Of a DNA stretch of 43,101 bases, positions 24,228 through 32,044 are shown piece after piece. The stretch comes from Phycisphaerae bacterium. Its GTDB lineage: Bacteria; Planctomycetota; Phycisphaerae; Tepidisphaerales; Tepidisphaeraceae. Location of the stretch: contig JAICTV010000017.1 of the NCBI GenBank assembly GCA_025936175.1, forward strand, positions 1 through 43,101, read 5' to 3'. Under the pieces are notes generated by a model. It saw only the letters and a program-made list of their open reading frames with translations, was not told where the DNA came from and searched no databases. The position numbers were made by a program, and so were the translations under genes. How positions within the stretch are numbered: the first letter of the stretch is position 1; each line of letters opens with the position of its first letter.

Positions 24228-26456
24228 TCAGCGCGTCGTCGAGCGGGTTGTCGGCCGCGTCGCGGGCAGGGCGATCGGCTTGGTCGTCGACAGGCGCGTC
24301 GTCGCGCCGGGCGATGCGTTCCAGATCACGGCATCGCGAAACGTCTTCCCGCCGCGCTTGCCGATCGCTTCGACGCGATTCGCGCCATCGTGCAGCGGCA
24401 CACCGCGCCAGACGAAGACGCAATCGTCTCCCGCGACCGTTCCGAGCGATCGGCCGTCGAGCCTCAGCTCGAGTGATTCGCAGTTGGAGTAGACATTGAT
24501 ATCGCTCGCCACCGCCGGCCGCGGGTTGAAGCGGCTCTCGCAGATGTGCACGACCGGCTCGCGGTCGTTCCAGTTGGCCTTGTAGAAGAAGAACGCATCT
24601 TTGCGGGTCTTGCGGTCGATCGTGATCACGCCCTTGTCGTTGCGGCCGAGATGATCGCCCTCGGCGCGGGCGTCGGCGGAGAAGTCGAACATGCACCAGA
24701 CGAACGTGCCCCACAGCCATGGACGCGCTCTGATCGCCTTCCACGCCGCCTCGTGCACGATGGACTGCCACTCTTCGGGATGCCAACTGCCGCCCGTTCG
24801 CGGCCGCGTCGTCGGCGAGAGCTCATGCTGATAGATGCTCGCGCCCGCGCCGTACTCGCTGATGCCGATCTTCTTTCCCGGCATGGTCGCGCGCAGACGA
24901 TCCAGTCCCGCGGGCCATTCCGTGGGCGGGCCCGTGTACCAGCCGAAATAGCGGTTGAATGCCGTCGCATCGGTGATCCAGTTGACCGGGTGATCGATCT
25001 TCTCCTTGTGCGTGGCGGCGACCGTAATGCGCGCGGGATCGAGCTCGTGCGCGAGATCGTTCAAGCCGCCGATCAGCTTCTGCTCGTCGGCAAAGTCCGC
25101 GTTCTTCAGCGCCAGCTCGTTGTAGAGCGACCAGAAGCAGATCGACGGATGGTTGTAGTTCTGCTTGATCAGCTCGCGGAGCTGCTGCCGTGCGTTGTCC
25201 GCGAACGCCGGCGTGTGACTGATGTCGTTGACGAGCGGCAACTCCGCCCAGACGACCAGGCCCGCCTTGTCACACAGCTCGTACGCATAGTCGGCGTGCT
25301 GGTAGTGCGAGAGGCGCACGCCGGTGCAGCCCATCTCTTCGATCAACGCGAAGTCCTGTTCCTGATCGCGCCGCGAGATCGCCCAGCCCTTGTCGAGCCG
25401 CTCCTGGTGCCGGTTCACGCCGTGCAGCGCGTAGCGTTCGCCGTTGAGAAAGAAGCCCTTGTCAGCATCGATGTGGAAGGAGCGCAGACCGAGCGGCTGC
25501 GTGATTCGATCGACGACGCGATCACCCTCGCGAACGGTGATCGTCGCGACGTAGCAGTAAGGATCGGTGCGGCCGTTCCAGAGGTGCGGCTTGTCGATCA
25601 CCACGTGGGCGACCGCATCGCCGACGCCCCGGGCGGCGATCGATTGCTCCGTCGATGCGGTCTGGACGACCCGGCCCTTTGGGTCCGCGATCGCGCACGT
25701 CACCCGCACCGCGCGTGTCACGTTCGTGCCGTTGCGCAGCTTCGTCGTCACCTCGACGTCCGCGCGGGATGCGTCGACGTGCGATTGCTTGAGGTACACG
25801 CCCGGGGACGCGTCGTCCGTCGGATCGATGCCGACCGGATCCAGCGCCAGCAGCCACGCGTCGCGGTAGATCCCGCCGAATATCGTGAAATCACCCGACA
25901 GCGGCGGAACGTCCTCGAACTTCGAGTTGTCCACCCGCACGGCCAGCAGGTTCGCCATCCCCGGCCTGACGAGCTTCGTGATGTCGAAGCAGAACGCGCC
26001 GAAGTTCCCGCGGTGCGCGCCCGCGAGTCGGCCGTTGACGTACACCTGCGCCACTGTCGCCGCGCCTTCGAAGCGGAGAAAGACGCTCTTGTCGCGGTAC
26101 GACGCGGGGATGTCGAGCGGGCGGCGGTACCACGCCGCGCCGCGCCAGTAGTTGTCGCCGCCGTCCTGTCCGTCGGTCGCGTTCCAGGTGTGCGGCAGAT
26201 CGACCCGCTTCCAGGGCGAATCGTCGAACGCAATCTTCTCCGCGCCGCCCGGATCGGCGCGCTGGAATCGCCAGCCCCGATCGATGTTAATCACGGCCCG
26301 CGGCAAAGTACTCGCGCATCCGCACGCAATGCACAGCAGGAGCGCGATGAGGAGTCCGTGGCACGGGCGCCACGCCCGTGCGCCGGCGGGGATAGCCGCG
26401 ATACACGGGCGCGGCGCCCGTGCCCCCAGCACGCGCGCGGCAGCGTCACCGCGCAC
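24228..26456 (-). CDS. GH2 family glycoside hydrolase, probable lipoprotein
   Basis: 742 residues from a GTG directly after the TAA of the kduD-like gene, with AAGGG 7 bases upstream. Residues 35-47 (LLIALLLCIACGC) are a lipoprotein-type signal core and Cys box; the long n-region before it is encoded by palindrome E2. Then come the jelly roll (about 55-205), immunoglobulin-like domain (to about 325) and TIM barrel. The acid/base is Glu447 in FWSLYNELAL and the nucleophile Glu534 in KIGISEYGAG. Likely beta-galactosidase or beta-glucuronidase type acting outside the cytoplasm; the substrate is not determinable. An internal GTG at 26432 is the alternative start and would still include most of E2. 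Confidence 0.85.
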   Translation of the reverse strand: MRGDAAARVLGARAPRPCIAAIPAGARAWRPCHGLLIALLLCIACGCASTLPRAVINIDRGWRFQRADPGGAEKIAFDDSPWKRVDLPHTWNATDGQDGGDNYWRGAAWYRRPLDIPASYRDKSVFLRFEGAATVAQVYVNGRLAGAHRGNFGAFCFDITKLVRPGMANLLAVRVDNSKFEDVPPLSGDFTIFGGIYRDAWLLALDPVGIDPTDDASPGVYLKQSHVDASRADVEVTTKLRNGTNVTRAVRVTCAIADPKGRVVQTASTEQSIAARGVGDAVAHVVIDKPHLWNGRTDPYCYVATITVREGDRVVDRITQPLGLRSFHIDADKGFFLNGERYALHGVNRHQERLDKGWAISRRDQEQDFALIEEMGCTGVRLSHYQHADYAYELCDKAGLVVWAELPLVNDISHTPAFADNARQQLRELIKQNYNHPSICFWSLYNELALKNADFADEQKLIGGLNDLAHELDPARITVAATHKEKIDHPVNWITDATAFNRYFGWYTGPPTEWPAGLDRLRATMPGKKIGISEYGAGASIYQHELSPTTRPRTGGSWHPEEWQSIVHEAAWKAIRARPWLWGTFVWCMFDFSADARAEGDHLGRNDKGVITIDRKTRKDAFFFYKANWNDREPVVHICESRFNPRPAVASDINVYSNCESLELRLDGRSLGTVAGDDCVFVWRGVPLHDGANRVEAIGKRGGKTFRDAVIWNASPGATTRLSTTKPIALPATRPTTRSTTR
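26360..26424. repeat. Palindromic element E2, in frame in a lipoprotein signal n-region
   Basis: Two hairpins, GCACGGGCG-CCA-CGCCCGTGC (26361-26381) and CACGGGCGC-G-GCGCCCGTG (26404-26422), in the same two-part layout as E1 in the other GH2 gene. On the minus strand it is translated as GARAPRPCIAAIPAGARAWR, with no stop, directly before the hydrophobic core. Confidence 0.7.
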
Positions 26457-27236
26457 TTACACGCCCTTCGCCAGGAACCCGCCGTCCACGATGATCGTCT
26501 CGCCGGTCGTGTAGCTCGCCGCCGGGCTGACGAGGTAGACGGCCGCGCCGACCAGCTCGTCGGCGTCGCCGAAGCGTCCCAGCGGCGTGTGCGCCTTGAG
26601 CCAGCGCCCGCGATCGGTTCCTTCGATCAGCGGGCGGTTCAGGTCCGTCGGAAAAACGCCGGGCGCGATCGCGTTGACGCGGATGCCGATGCCCGCCCAC
26701 TCATTCGCCAGCCCGCGCACCAGCCCGAGCACCCCGCTCTTGCTCGTCGCGTACGCCAGCACCTCGACCAGGCTGATGTAGCTGTTGAGCGACGCGATGA
26801 AGACGATGTTGCCGCGCTCGCCTTTCGAGCCCGTCGGCGGCTGGTCCTTCATCACCTTCGCCGCCTCGCGCGCGACGATGAAGCTGCCGGTGAGGTTCGT
26901 CTTGATGACCCGCTCGAATTCTTCGGTCGTGACCTCGAGCGAAGGTTTTCGCGCGATGACGCCGGCGGCGTTCACGACCGCGTCGATCCGGCCGAACTTG
27001 TTCTTCGTTTCGGCGATCGCGTTGCGCACCGAGGTCTCATCCGCGACGTCCAGGCGCACGGCGTGATGACCGCTGCCGAGCTCCCTGGCGATCGCGGCGA
27101 CCTTGTCGGGATTCGTAGAACCCGCGACGACTTTCGCGCCCGCCTGCGCGAAACCGATCGCGATCTCGCGCCCGATCCCGCTCGTCCCGCCGGTCACGAG
27201 ACACACTTTCTGGCTGATGTCGAGTGGCTTGTACAT
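26457..27236 (-). CDS. kduD: KduD-like short-chain dehydrogenase (2-dehydro-3-deoxy-D-gluconate 5-dehydrogenase type)
   Basis: 259 residues, classical SDR. Cofactor motif TGGTSGIG (15-22), NAAGVIARKPSLE following the NNAG position (89-102), catalytic Ser149, Tyr162 and Lys166 (YATSK), and the closing IIVDGGF. Start context LDISQKVCLVTGG and the APGVFPTDLNRPL loop are like KduD, which reduces 5-keto-4-deoxyuronate-derived diketogluconate to KDG after pectate lyase action. Other SDRs such as gluconate 5-dehydrogenase share these features, so the specific name is moderately supported and rests partly on the pectin setting. GH2 begins directly after its stop. Confidence 0.8.
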   Translation of the reverse strand: MYKPLDISQKVCLVTGGTSGIGREIAIGFAQAGAKVVAGSTNPDKVAAIARELGSGHHAVRLDVADETSVRNAIAETKNKFGRIDAVVNAAGVIARKPSLEVTTEEFERVIKTNLTGSFIVAREAAKVMKDQPPTGSKGERGNIVFIASLNSYISLVEVLAYATSKSGVLGLVRGLANEWAGIGIRVNAIAPGVFPTDLNRPLIEGTDRGRWLKAHTPLGRFGDADELVGAAVYLVSPAASYTTGETIIVDGGFLAKGV

Positions 27237-27270
27237 GGTGGCCCGATTGTCGGATGCGGGGATGAAGAAA

Positions 27271-27311
27271 TAAAGAAGCCGCCTCCGACGTTGGGCGTCG
27301 GAAGCGGCTTC
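27271..27311 (-). terminator. Rho-independent terminator after the PEP-CTERM gene
   Basis: GAAGCCGCCTCCGACG (27275-27290) pairs with CGTCGGAAGCGGCTTC (27296-27311) with one mismatch around TTGGG. On the minus strand it is followed by a T-rich stretch (CTTTATTTCTTC). It ends transcription from the PEP-CTERM gene before kduD, so kduD would need its own promoter or read-through. Confidence 0.75.
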
Positions 27312-27329
27312 AGGAGAGAGAGCACGATC

Positions 27330-27380
27330 GTTTCAAATCTCAAATCCCGTGCTTCGGGTTTGAGATTTCAGATTTCAAAC
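27330..27380. repeat. Palindromic element H over the stop codon of the PEP-CTERM gene
   Basis: AAATCTCAAATCCCG on the left pairs with CGGGTTTGAGATTT on the right with one extra base; flanking GTTTCAAAT and GATTTCAAAC extend the symmetry. The TGA of the PEP-CTERM gene (27375-27377) lies inside the right arm. AT-rich compared with the other elements. Confidence 0.6.
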
Positions 27381-30300
27381 GCGTCGACGACGACGGCCGA
27401 GGAGGCCAGTGGCGGCGAGACCGATGAGGCCGATCGACGCCGGCTCCGGCACCGCCGTGACGCCCGCGAGGCCGCCGCCGATCCCCGAACTGGTCGGGAT
27501 CGCCGCGCCCTGCGCCGCGAAGTTCTGGTCGATCAAGAAGTAGTCGTCGCCGTTAATGACGCCGTCGTAGTTGAAATCGCCGTTGAACCAGCCGTGCGAG
27601 CTCGCCGTCGCCGAGTCGATCTGGAAGTAGTCGTCACCGTTGATGATGCCGTCCAGATTGGCGTCGCCGCCGTAGGTGTACATGACCAGCGTGTCGTTGG
27701 CGCCGACGCTGACGCCGCCGAACGTGCCGAGGCCGAGATCCGTGTTCGACGCCACGCCGATGTTGGTCAGCGTGTTCCCGCCGGTGGCGTTCGACTGCGT
27801 CGTGATGATGCCGGTGGTACCGGTGAAGTCCTGATTCACACCGTAACCGGAGGCGACCATCCCGCTCACGCCGTCGTAGGCGGTGCCGTTCCAGGTGCCG
27901 ACGGCGGTTCCGGTGGCGAGCTTGTTGTCGTCGAGGTTGAGCTTACCGGTGCCGGTGACCGCGACGCTGGGGGTCTTGATGACGCGATTGAAGCTTCCGT
28001 TGGAATCGAGCTTCAATGTGCCGCCGGTGACGCCGACGGATGCAGTGCTCGTCAGGTTGTTCGCCACATGAAGCGTGCCGGCGCTGACGGTGGTGTTCCC
28101 GCTGTAGCTTTGCGTGCCGGAGAGCACCCACGTGCCGGCGCCGCTCTTGGCGACGGAGAGCTTTCCGGTCGCCGAGTCGGCCAGCCCGCCGGCGATCGTG
28201 TTATTGCCGGTGTTGCTGCCCGTGAGGTTAAGCGTGCGGTTTTGATTGCCGAACGTGAGCGTCGCGCCGGTCTGCGCCGTGACGGCGTTGGCGCTGATCG
28301 TGACTGCGAACGCCGGCGCCTGCGGGTTGGCGCCGCTGAAACCGAGCGTCGGGCGGATGCCGGTGATGGTGGTGCCGACGGGGAGATCGCCGCCGGCGAC
28401 GGTCATGCCGACCGACAACTGCGAGACGTCGCTGACGGCGGTGATGTTGTTGCCGGAGGTCGTCAGGTTGCCGGTGATCGTGCCGGTCACATCGGCGCTG
28501 ACGTTGTTGCCGGTGTTGGTGAAGCTGACCGCGCCGCTGCCGGACGAATCCAGCGTCGCGCCCAGCGTGCCGATCGTGAACAGCCGGTTGCTCGAATCGT
28601 TGGTCGAACCGACGTACTTGAGCGTGCCGCCGCTGACGGAAAGGTTGGCGGCGCTGGTGTCGGTCGGATTGCCGAGGCTGCTGGCGCCGTCGGCGAGCTT
28701 GCTGACCGACAGGACGGTCGGCTGATAGACGCCGGTCGGGACGATCGAGCCGGTGCCGCTGGTGATGCCGATGTTGGCGGCGGCGAGCTGCTCGGTCGAG
28801 ACGATCCAGTTGCCCTTGATCGCCGTGTTCCCGGTGTAGTTGTTGGTGTTGGTCAGTGCAACGGCGCCGCCGTTGGTGGCGGTGAGGTTGTTCGCGCCGG
28901 TGAGGGCATTGGCGTTGGGAAGCGTGAGCGTCGTCCCGCCGCCGAGCCGATATCCGTTGGCCGGCGCCGGCGTGATCGTGCCGGTATACGTCGTGCCCCC
29001 CAGCACCGCGCCCAGGCTGGTGTTGACCATGTTCGCGCTGCTGAAATCGCCCGAGGTGTAGTCGATGTTCACCGCCGCGTCCGCCGGCGCCAGCGCGACC
29101 GATCCGGTGCTGGGCTGTGCGGCGGCGACGAACTTGGCGGTGAAGGCGGCGGCGGTCGAGCCGGTGTCCACACCGACGGCGCCGCCGTTGTTGATCACCA
29201 CCGAGGACGTATTGCCGTAACCCGCCGCGCTCGTGAAGTCGAGCAGGCCGCCGTTGCCGACGGTCGAGCCGTGATAGGTGCTGGCGGCAGAGCTGACGAC
29301 GACTACGCCGTCGCCGTTCTTCTGCACGACGCCGGTGCTGCCGGTGTCGGCGGTGTTGTCGATGATGTTGCCGCTGACGTTGGTCCGGCCGGTGCCGTCG
29401 AACGTGAAGGTTCGCCCGGTGCCGCTGGTGTCGGTGGCGAGATTGTTGGTGATGTTGAACGTCTTGCCGGCCGGCAGCAGGTTGTAAAGGTTGCTCGCGT
29501 TGGACTGCGAGATCGTGCCGCTCATGGTGAGCGAGTGATCCCCGCGGATGGTCAAGTTGCGCTGCATCGTCGTGGTGTTGGCGATGTTGCGCGCGTCGTC
29601 GGTCGAATAGAAGTTGTAACCCATCGAGCCTGAAGCGGCGCCGCCGCCCCACTGCAGGCTGCCCGTCCCGAACGCGCTGTCGGTCCCGAGGAACAGGTTG
29701 GCGCGGAAGAGACGCGCGCCGCCGGAATAGGTATTGGCGGCGTTGATGTTGATCGTGGGGAACGTGTTGGCGTTGTTGGCGCCGCCGGCGCCGAAGATCA
29801 CCTGCGTGGAAACGTTAAACCCGCCGGCCTGCGCGCCGTTGGTGATCGGGCCGTTGATGTTGATCGTGCCCCATTGCGTGGTCGTGGAGTTATTGAGTTC
29901 GCCGAGCTGGACGACGTTGGTGATGTTCGCCGTCGGCAGAGTGCCGGTGGACAGGCTGGTGATCCCGCCGAGGTTGAGGACCAGGTTGCCCGTGAGGTTG
30001 TTGTTCAGCGTGCGCGTCTGCGCGGTCCCCGTCGTGGTCAGCGCGACCAGGCTGTTGATGGTCAGGCCGTTGACGCTGGCCTGCACGATGTTGGTGTTCT
30101 GATTCAACGCCAGCGGCGCGGAGATCAGGTTGACCGAGCCGATGGTCCCGGCGCTGGTGATGCTCGCGTTGGCGCTGCCGTCGCTGTTGTTGGCGCCGCC
30201 GGTGTTGTCCATGACCAGGACCGAGCCGGCGGAGTTGGCGTTGCCGATGTCGGTGGTGACGGCCGCGCCGGTCCCGCCGAGCGAGAGGCTGCCGGTGGTC

Positions 30301-30560
30301 GCGCCGGCGAGCGGCATCGCGACGTTGATGTTGCCGGCCAGGTTGACGTTCAGGATCGCGCTGTCGGTGGCGAGGTTCGGGAAGCCCGCGCCGCCCCAGT
30401 TCGTCGCGTCGTCCCACTGATAGGTGCCGGGGGCGGTGCTGGTCCAGGTGTAAGTCGTCCCGGCGTGGGCCGCCGCAGACAACATGGACAGCGCGGTCGC
30501 GCCCGCGACCGCCGCCAGGATCGTATTACGTTTCGCCGCCGCTGCTCTCTTTGCCCTCAT
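27375..30560 (-). CDS. Large secreted beta-repeat protein with dockerin-like repeats and PEP-CTERM tail
   Basis: 1061 residues from ATG 30560, with AGGAG 7 bases upstream; an upstream in-frame start at 30608 has no such site. Signal peptide core ILAAVAGATALSMLSAAAHA. The body (about 40-900) is Gly/Ala/Thr/Asn-rich with passenger-type beta-strand repeats, including KSGAGTWVLSGTQSYSGNT, like autotransporter-associated repeats (PATR). Near residues 960-1010 are two dockerin-like calcium loops (GGDANLDGIINGDDYFQID and GDFNYDGVINGDDYFLID). The tail VPEPASIGLIGLAATGLLGRRRR is a PEP-CTERM sorting signal. Probably a surface or matrix adhesin; no catalytic domain is seen. Its last 150 residues resemble those of the third pectate lyase. 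Confidence 0.85.
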   Translation of the reverse strand: MRAKRAAAAKRNTILAAVAGATALSMLSAAAHAGTTYTWTSTAPGTYQWDDATNWGGAGFPNLATDSAILNVNLAGNINVAMPLAGATTGSLSLGGTGAAVTTDIGNANSAGSVLVMDNTGGANNSDGSANASITSAGTIGSVNLISAPLALNQNTNIVQASVNGLTINSLVALTTTGTAQTRTLNNNLTGNLVLNLGGITSLSTGTLPTANITNVVQLGELNNSTTTQWGTININGPITNGAQAGGFNVSTQVIFGAGGANNANTFPTININAANTYSGGARLFRANLFLGTDSAFGTGSLQWGGGAASGSMGYNFYSTDDARNIANTTTMQRNLTIRGDHSLTMSGTISQSNASNLYNLLPAGKTFNITNNLATDTSGTGRTFTFDGTGRTNVSGNIIDNTADTGSTGVVQKNGDGVVVVSSAASTYHGSTVGNGGLLDFTSAAGYGNTSSVVINNGGAVGVDTGSTAAAFTAKFVAAAQPSTGSVALAPADAAVNIDYTSGDFSSANMVNTSLGAVLGGTTYTGTITPAPANGYRLGGGTTLTLPNANALTGANNLTATNGGAVALTNTNNYTGNTAIKGNWIVSTEQLAAANIGITSGTGSIVPTGVYQPTVLSVSKLADGASSLGNPTDTSAANLSVSGGTLKYVGSTNDSSNRLFTIGTLGATLDSSGSGAVSFTNTGNNVSADVTGTITGNLTTSGNNITAVSDVSQLSVGMTVAGGDLPVGTTITGIRPTLGFSGANPQAPAFAVTISANAVTAQTGATLTFGNQNRTLNLTGSNTGNNTIAGGLADSATGKLSVAKSGAGTWVLSGTQSYSGNTTVSAGTLHVANNLTSTASVGVTGGTLKLDSNGSFNRVIKTPSVAVTGTGKLNLDDNKLATGTAVGTWNGTAYDGVSGMVASGYGVNQDFTGTTGIITTQSNATGGNTLTNIGVASNTDLGLGTFGGVSVGANDTLVMYTYGGDANLDGIINGDDYFQIDSATASSHGWFNGDFNYDGVINGDDYFLIDQNFAAQGAAIPTSSGIGGGLAGVTAVPEPASIGLIGLAATGLLGRRRRRV

Positions 30561-30747
30561 CGGTCCTCTCCTGCAAGAAATTGGTAGAAATGTGATCGCG
30601 CAAGACAACCGTCATCGGCGCGAGCCGCCCGCTACGGGACGGCATCGCCGAACAACTCTCAGACCGTTGCTTCGATCGTTAGCTTTTTTTGTTCGTCAAA
30701 AACACACACTCTCTCGAAAACCCTCCGGTCGAACTCATCCCTCAGGA

Positions 30748-31734
30748 TCAAAAGCCTGGAGGATCGGGCAGCGGGTGCCCGCTGTATTTCTGGCTGACCG
30801 CGTCCTTGCGGCTCATGAATTCCGCGTGGCCGTCGCAGAACCCGACGTTGCCGCGGGCGTTGACGTTCGGACCGCTGCCCGCCGTCACCGCCTGCTTCTT
30901 GAACTTGTTCTCGTGACGCGAAGCGACCGCGTCGCCCGGATCGTTCGCGAGCCACTTGGCCGCGTTCGGCTTGAAGATGCCGTCGTCGATCCGTTGTTCG
31001 TCCTGGCAGACGATCATGATCTTCTCGGAGGGCGTGCGGATGGAACTGATCTTCCCGCTGAAGTGGAAGCCGTTGCGCTGATCCTTGGACAGGGTCGGCG
31101 GCGACGGGTAGTCGGTCACGTCGGCGCCCTGGATCGTATTGAAGAACAGGTCGTTGACACTGTAGCTGTAGCGATACTTCTTATCGCCCGGGTTGGGAGT
31201 CGCGGGGCGTGAGGCGAGGTTGTCGGATGGGCAGCGATAAAGCTCGTCGAGGTTCGGCGCGATCGTGTTGGCCTGGTCCGGCGTCGTATGGACGCGCGGC
31301 TTGGAGTTGAGGTATTTCGCGAGGACCGAGTAGGTGATGTTCTGATCAGCGCCGTTGCCCGGGCCGCCGAGCGGGTCATTGACGCGCTGCCAGGCGATCC
31401 AGTCGCCGGGCGACTGAATGTCAGCCGTGCCGACGAACGGGTTCTTCCCCGGCGCCGGATTGAACGGCGTGATGCTTCCCCCGCCGCGGGCCGGCATCCA
31501 CCCGTTGTTCTCCTGCGCGAAGTTGATGATCGCGATCGAAAGCTGCCGCATGTTGTTCAGACACTTGGAGGCGCGGGCCGCCTCGCGGGCCTTCGCCAGG
31601 GTCGGCAGCAGGATCCCGATCATGATGGCGATGATGCCGATGACGACCAGGAGTTCGACGAGGGTGAAAGCGACGTTGCGCGGCCGGCGACAACGAGGGG
31701 ACGTATCAGGTTTCCAACCTTGGAAACGGTTCAT
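30748..31734 (-). CDS. Type II pseudopilin, DUF1559 / H-X9-DG family
   Basis: 328 residues from ATG 31734, with GGAGG 6 bases upstream. A basic leader (about 22 residues) precedes [19 protein letters not shown], a prepilin N-terminal helix; the residue before Phe is Ala where Gly is usual. [18 protein letters not shown] follows, the standard continuation in planctomycete DUF1559 proteins. The C-terminal [12 protein letters not shown] is the DG part of the H-X9-DG signature. These proteins are very numerous in planctomycetes and are thought to form pilus-like or secretion-related surface fibres. The gene is preceded by a regulon-type operator, which suggests joint expression with the pectinases. 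Confidence 0.88.
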   Translation of the reverse strand: MNRFQGWKPDTSPRCRRPRNVAFTLVELLVVIGIIAIMIGILLPTLAKAREAARASKCLNNMRQLSIAIINFAQENNGWMPARGGGSITPFNPAPGKNPFVGTADIQSPGDWIAWQRVNDPLGGPGNGADQNITYSVLAKYLNSKPRVHTTPDQANTIAPNLDELYRCPSDNLASRPATPNPGDKKYRYSYSVNDLFFNTIQGADVTDYPSPPTLSKDQRNGFHFSGKISSIRTPSEKIMIVCQDEQRIDDGIFKPNAAKWLANDPGDAVASRHENKFKKQAVTAGSGPNVNARGNVGFCDGHAEFMSRKDAVSQKYSGHPLPDPPGF

Positions 31735-32044
31735 TGCAAGCCTCCGCGAGGGCGTACGGGGTATTCGAATGTTCGCTCCAGGCTGCGAGTGCGGAAATGC
31801 TTGTGGATGCATCGCAGATCACCAAACGCCAGACGCCTACGCCCGGCTCGATGGCCAAAACTCTAATCCCCCTACGCCGACAGGCAGTTGTAAGTTTGCG
31901 TAAGACTTTTGCGATCCAGCGCAGTCTAAACGATGTTAGGGAGGATCGGCGAGGCGGGGCAAGCGATCGGCGAAGAATCGATTGGGCCGCCCGCCCGCGC
32001 AGACCCGACCACCCTCAGGCCCCCCGCAACTTCACGCCATGCGG
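31735..32044. other. 310-bp intergenic region with one operator and no gene
   Basis: Between the pseudopilin start and the end of the alpha/beta hydrolase gene. It holds the regulon-type promoter at 31860-31924. The part from 31925 to 32044 shows no clear hairpin, ORF of note or repeat. Confidence 0.6.
31860..31924 (-). promoter_or_regulatory. Regulon-type operator and -10 box in front of the pseudopilin
   Basis: TTTGCG (31895-31900), GACTTTT (31904-31910, against the AAGTTTT of the other sites) and GCGCA (31919-31923) on the + strand, GCG cores 21 bp apart. On the minus strand TAGAGT lies at 31865-31860, 29 bases past the operator. Predicted leader about 120 bases. Confidence 0.55.

Noticed and set aside
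24546..29633. A 1695-codon + strand open frame across two GH2/SDR/PEP-CTERM genes
   Set aside because: It runs antisense to four well-supported genes, is Arg/Ala/Asp-rich without domain features, and reflects high GC in the third codon position of the real genes.
30590..30622. A further regulon operator before the PEP-CTERM gene
   Set aside because: GCG-CAA-GAC resembles one site, but the second GCG core is 20 or 22 bp away rather than 21 and no TAGNNT lies at the expected place.
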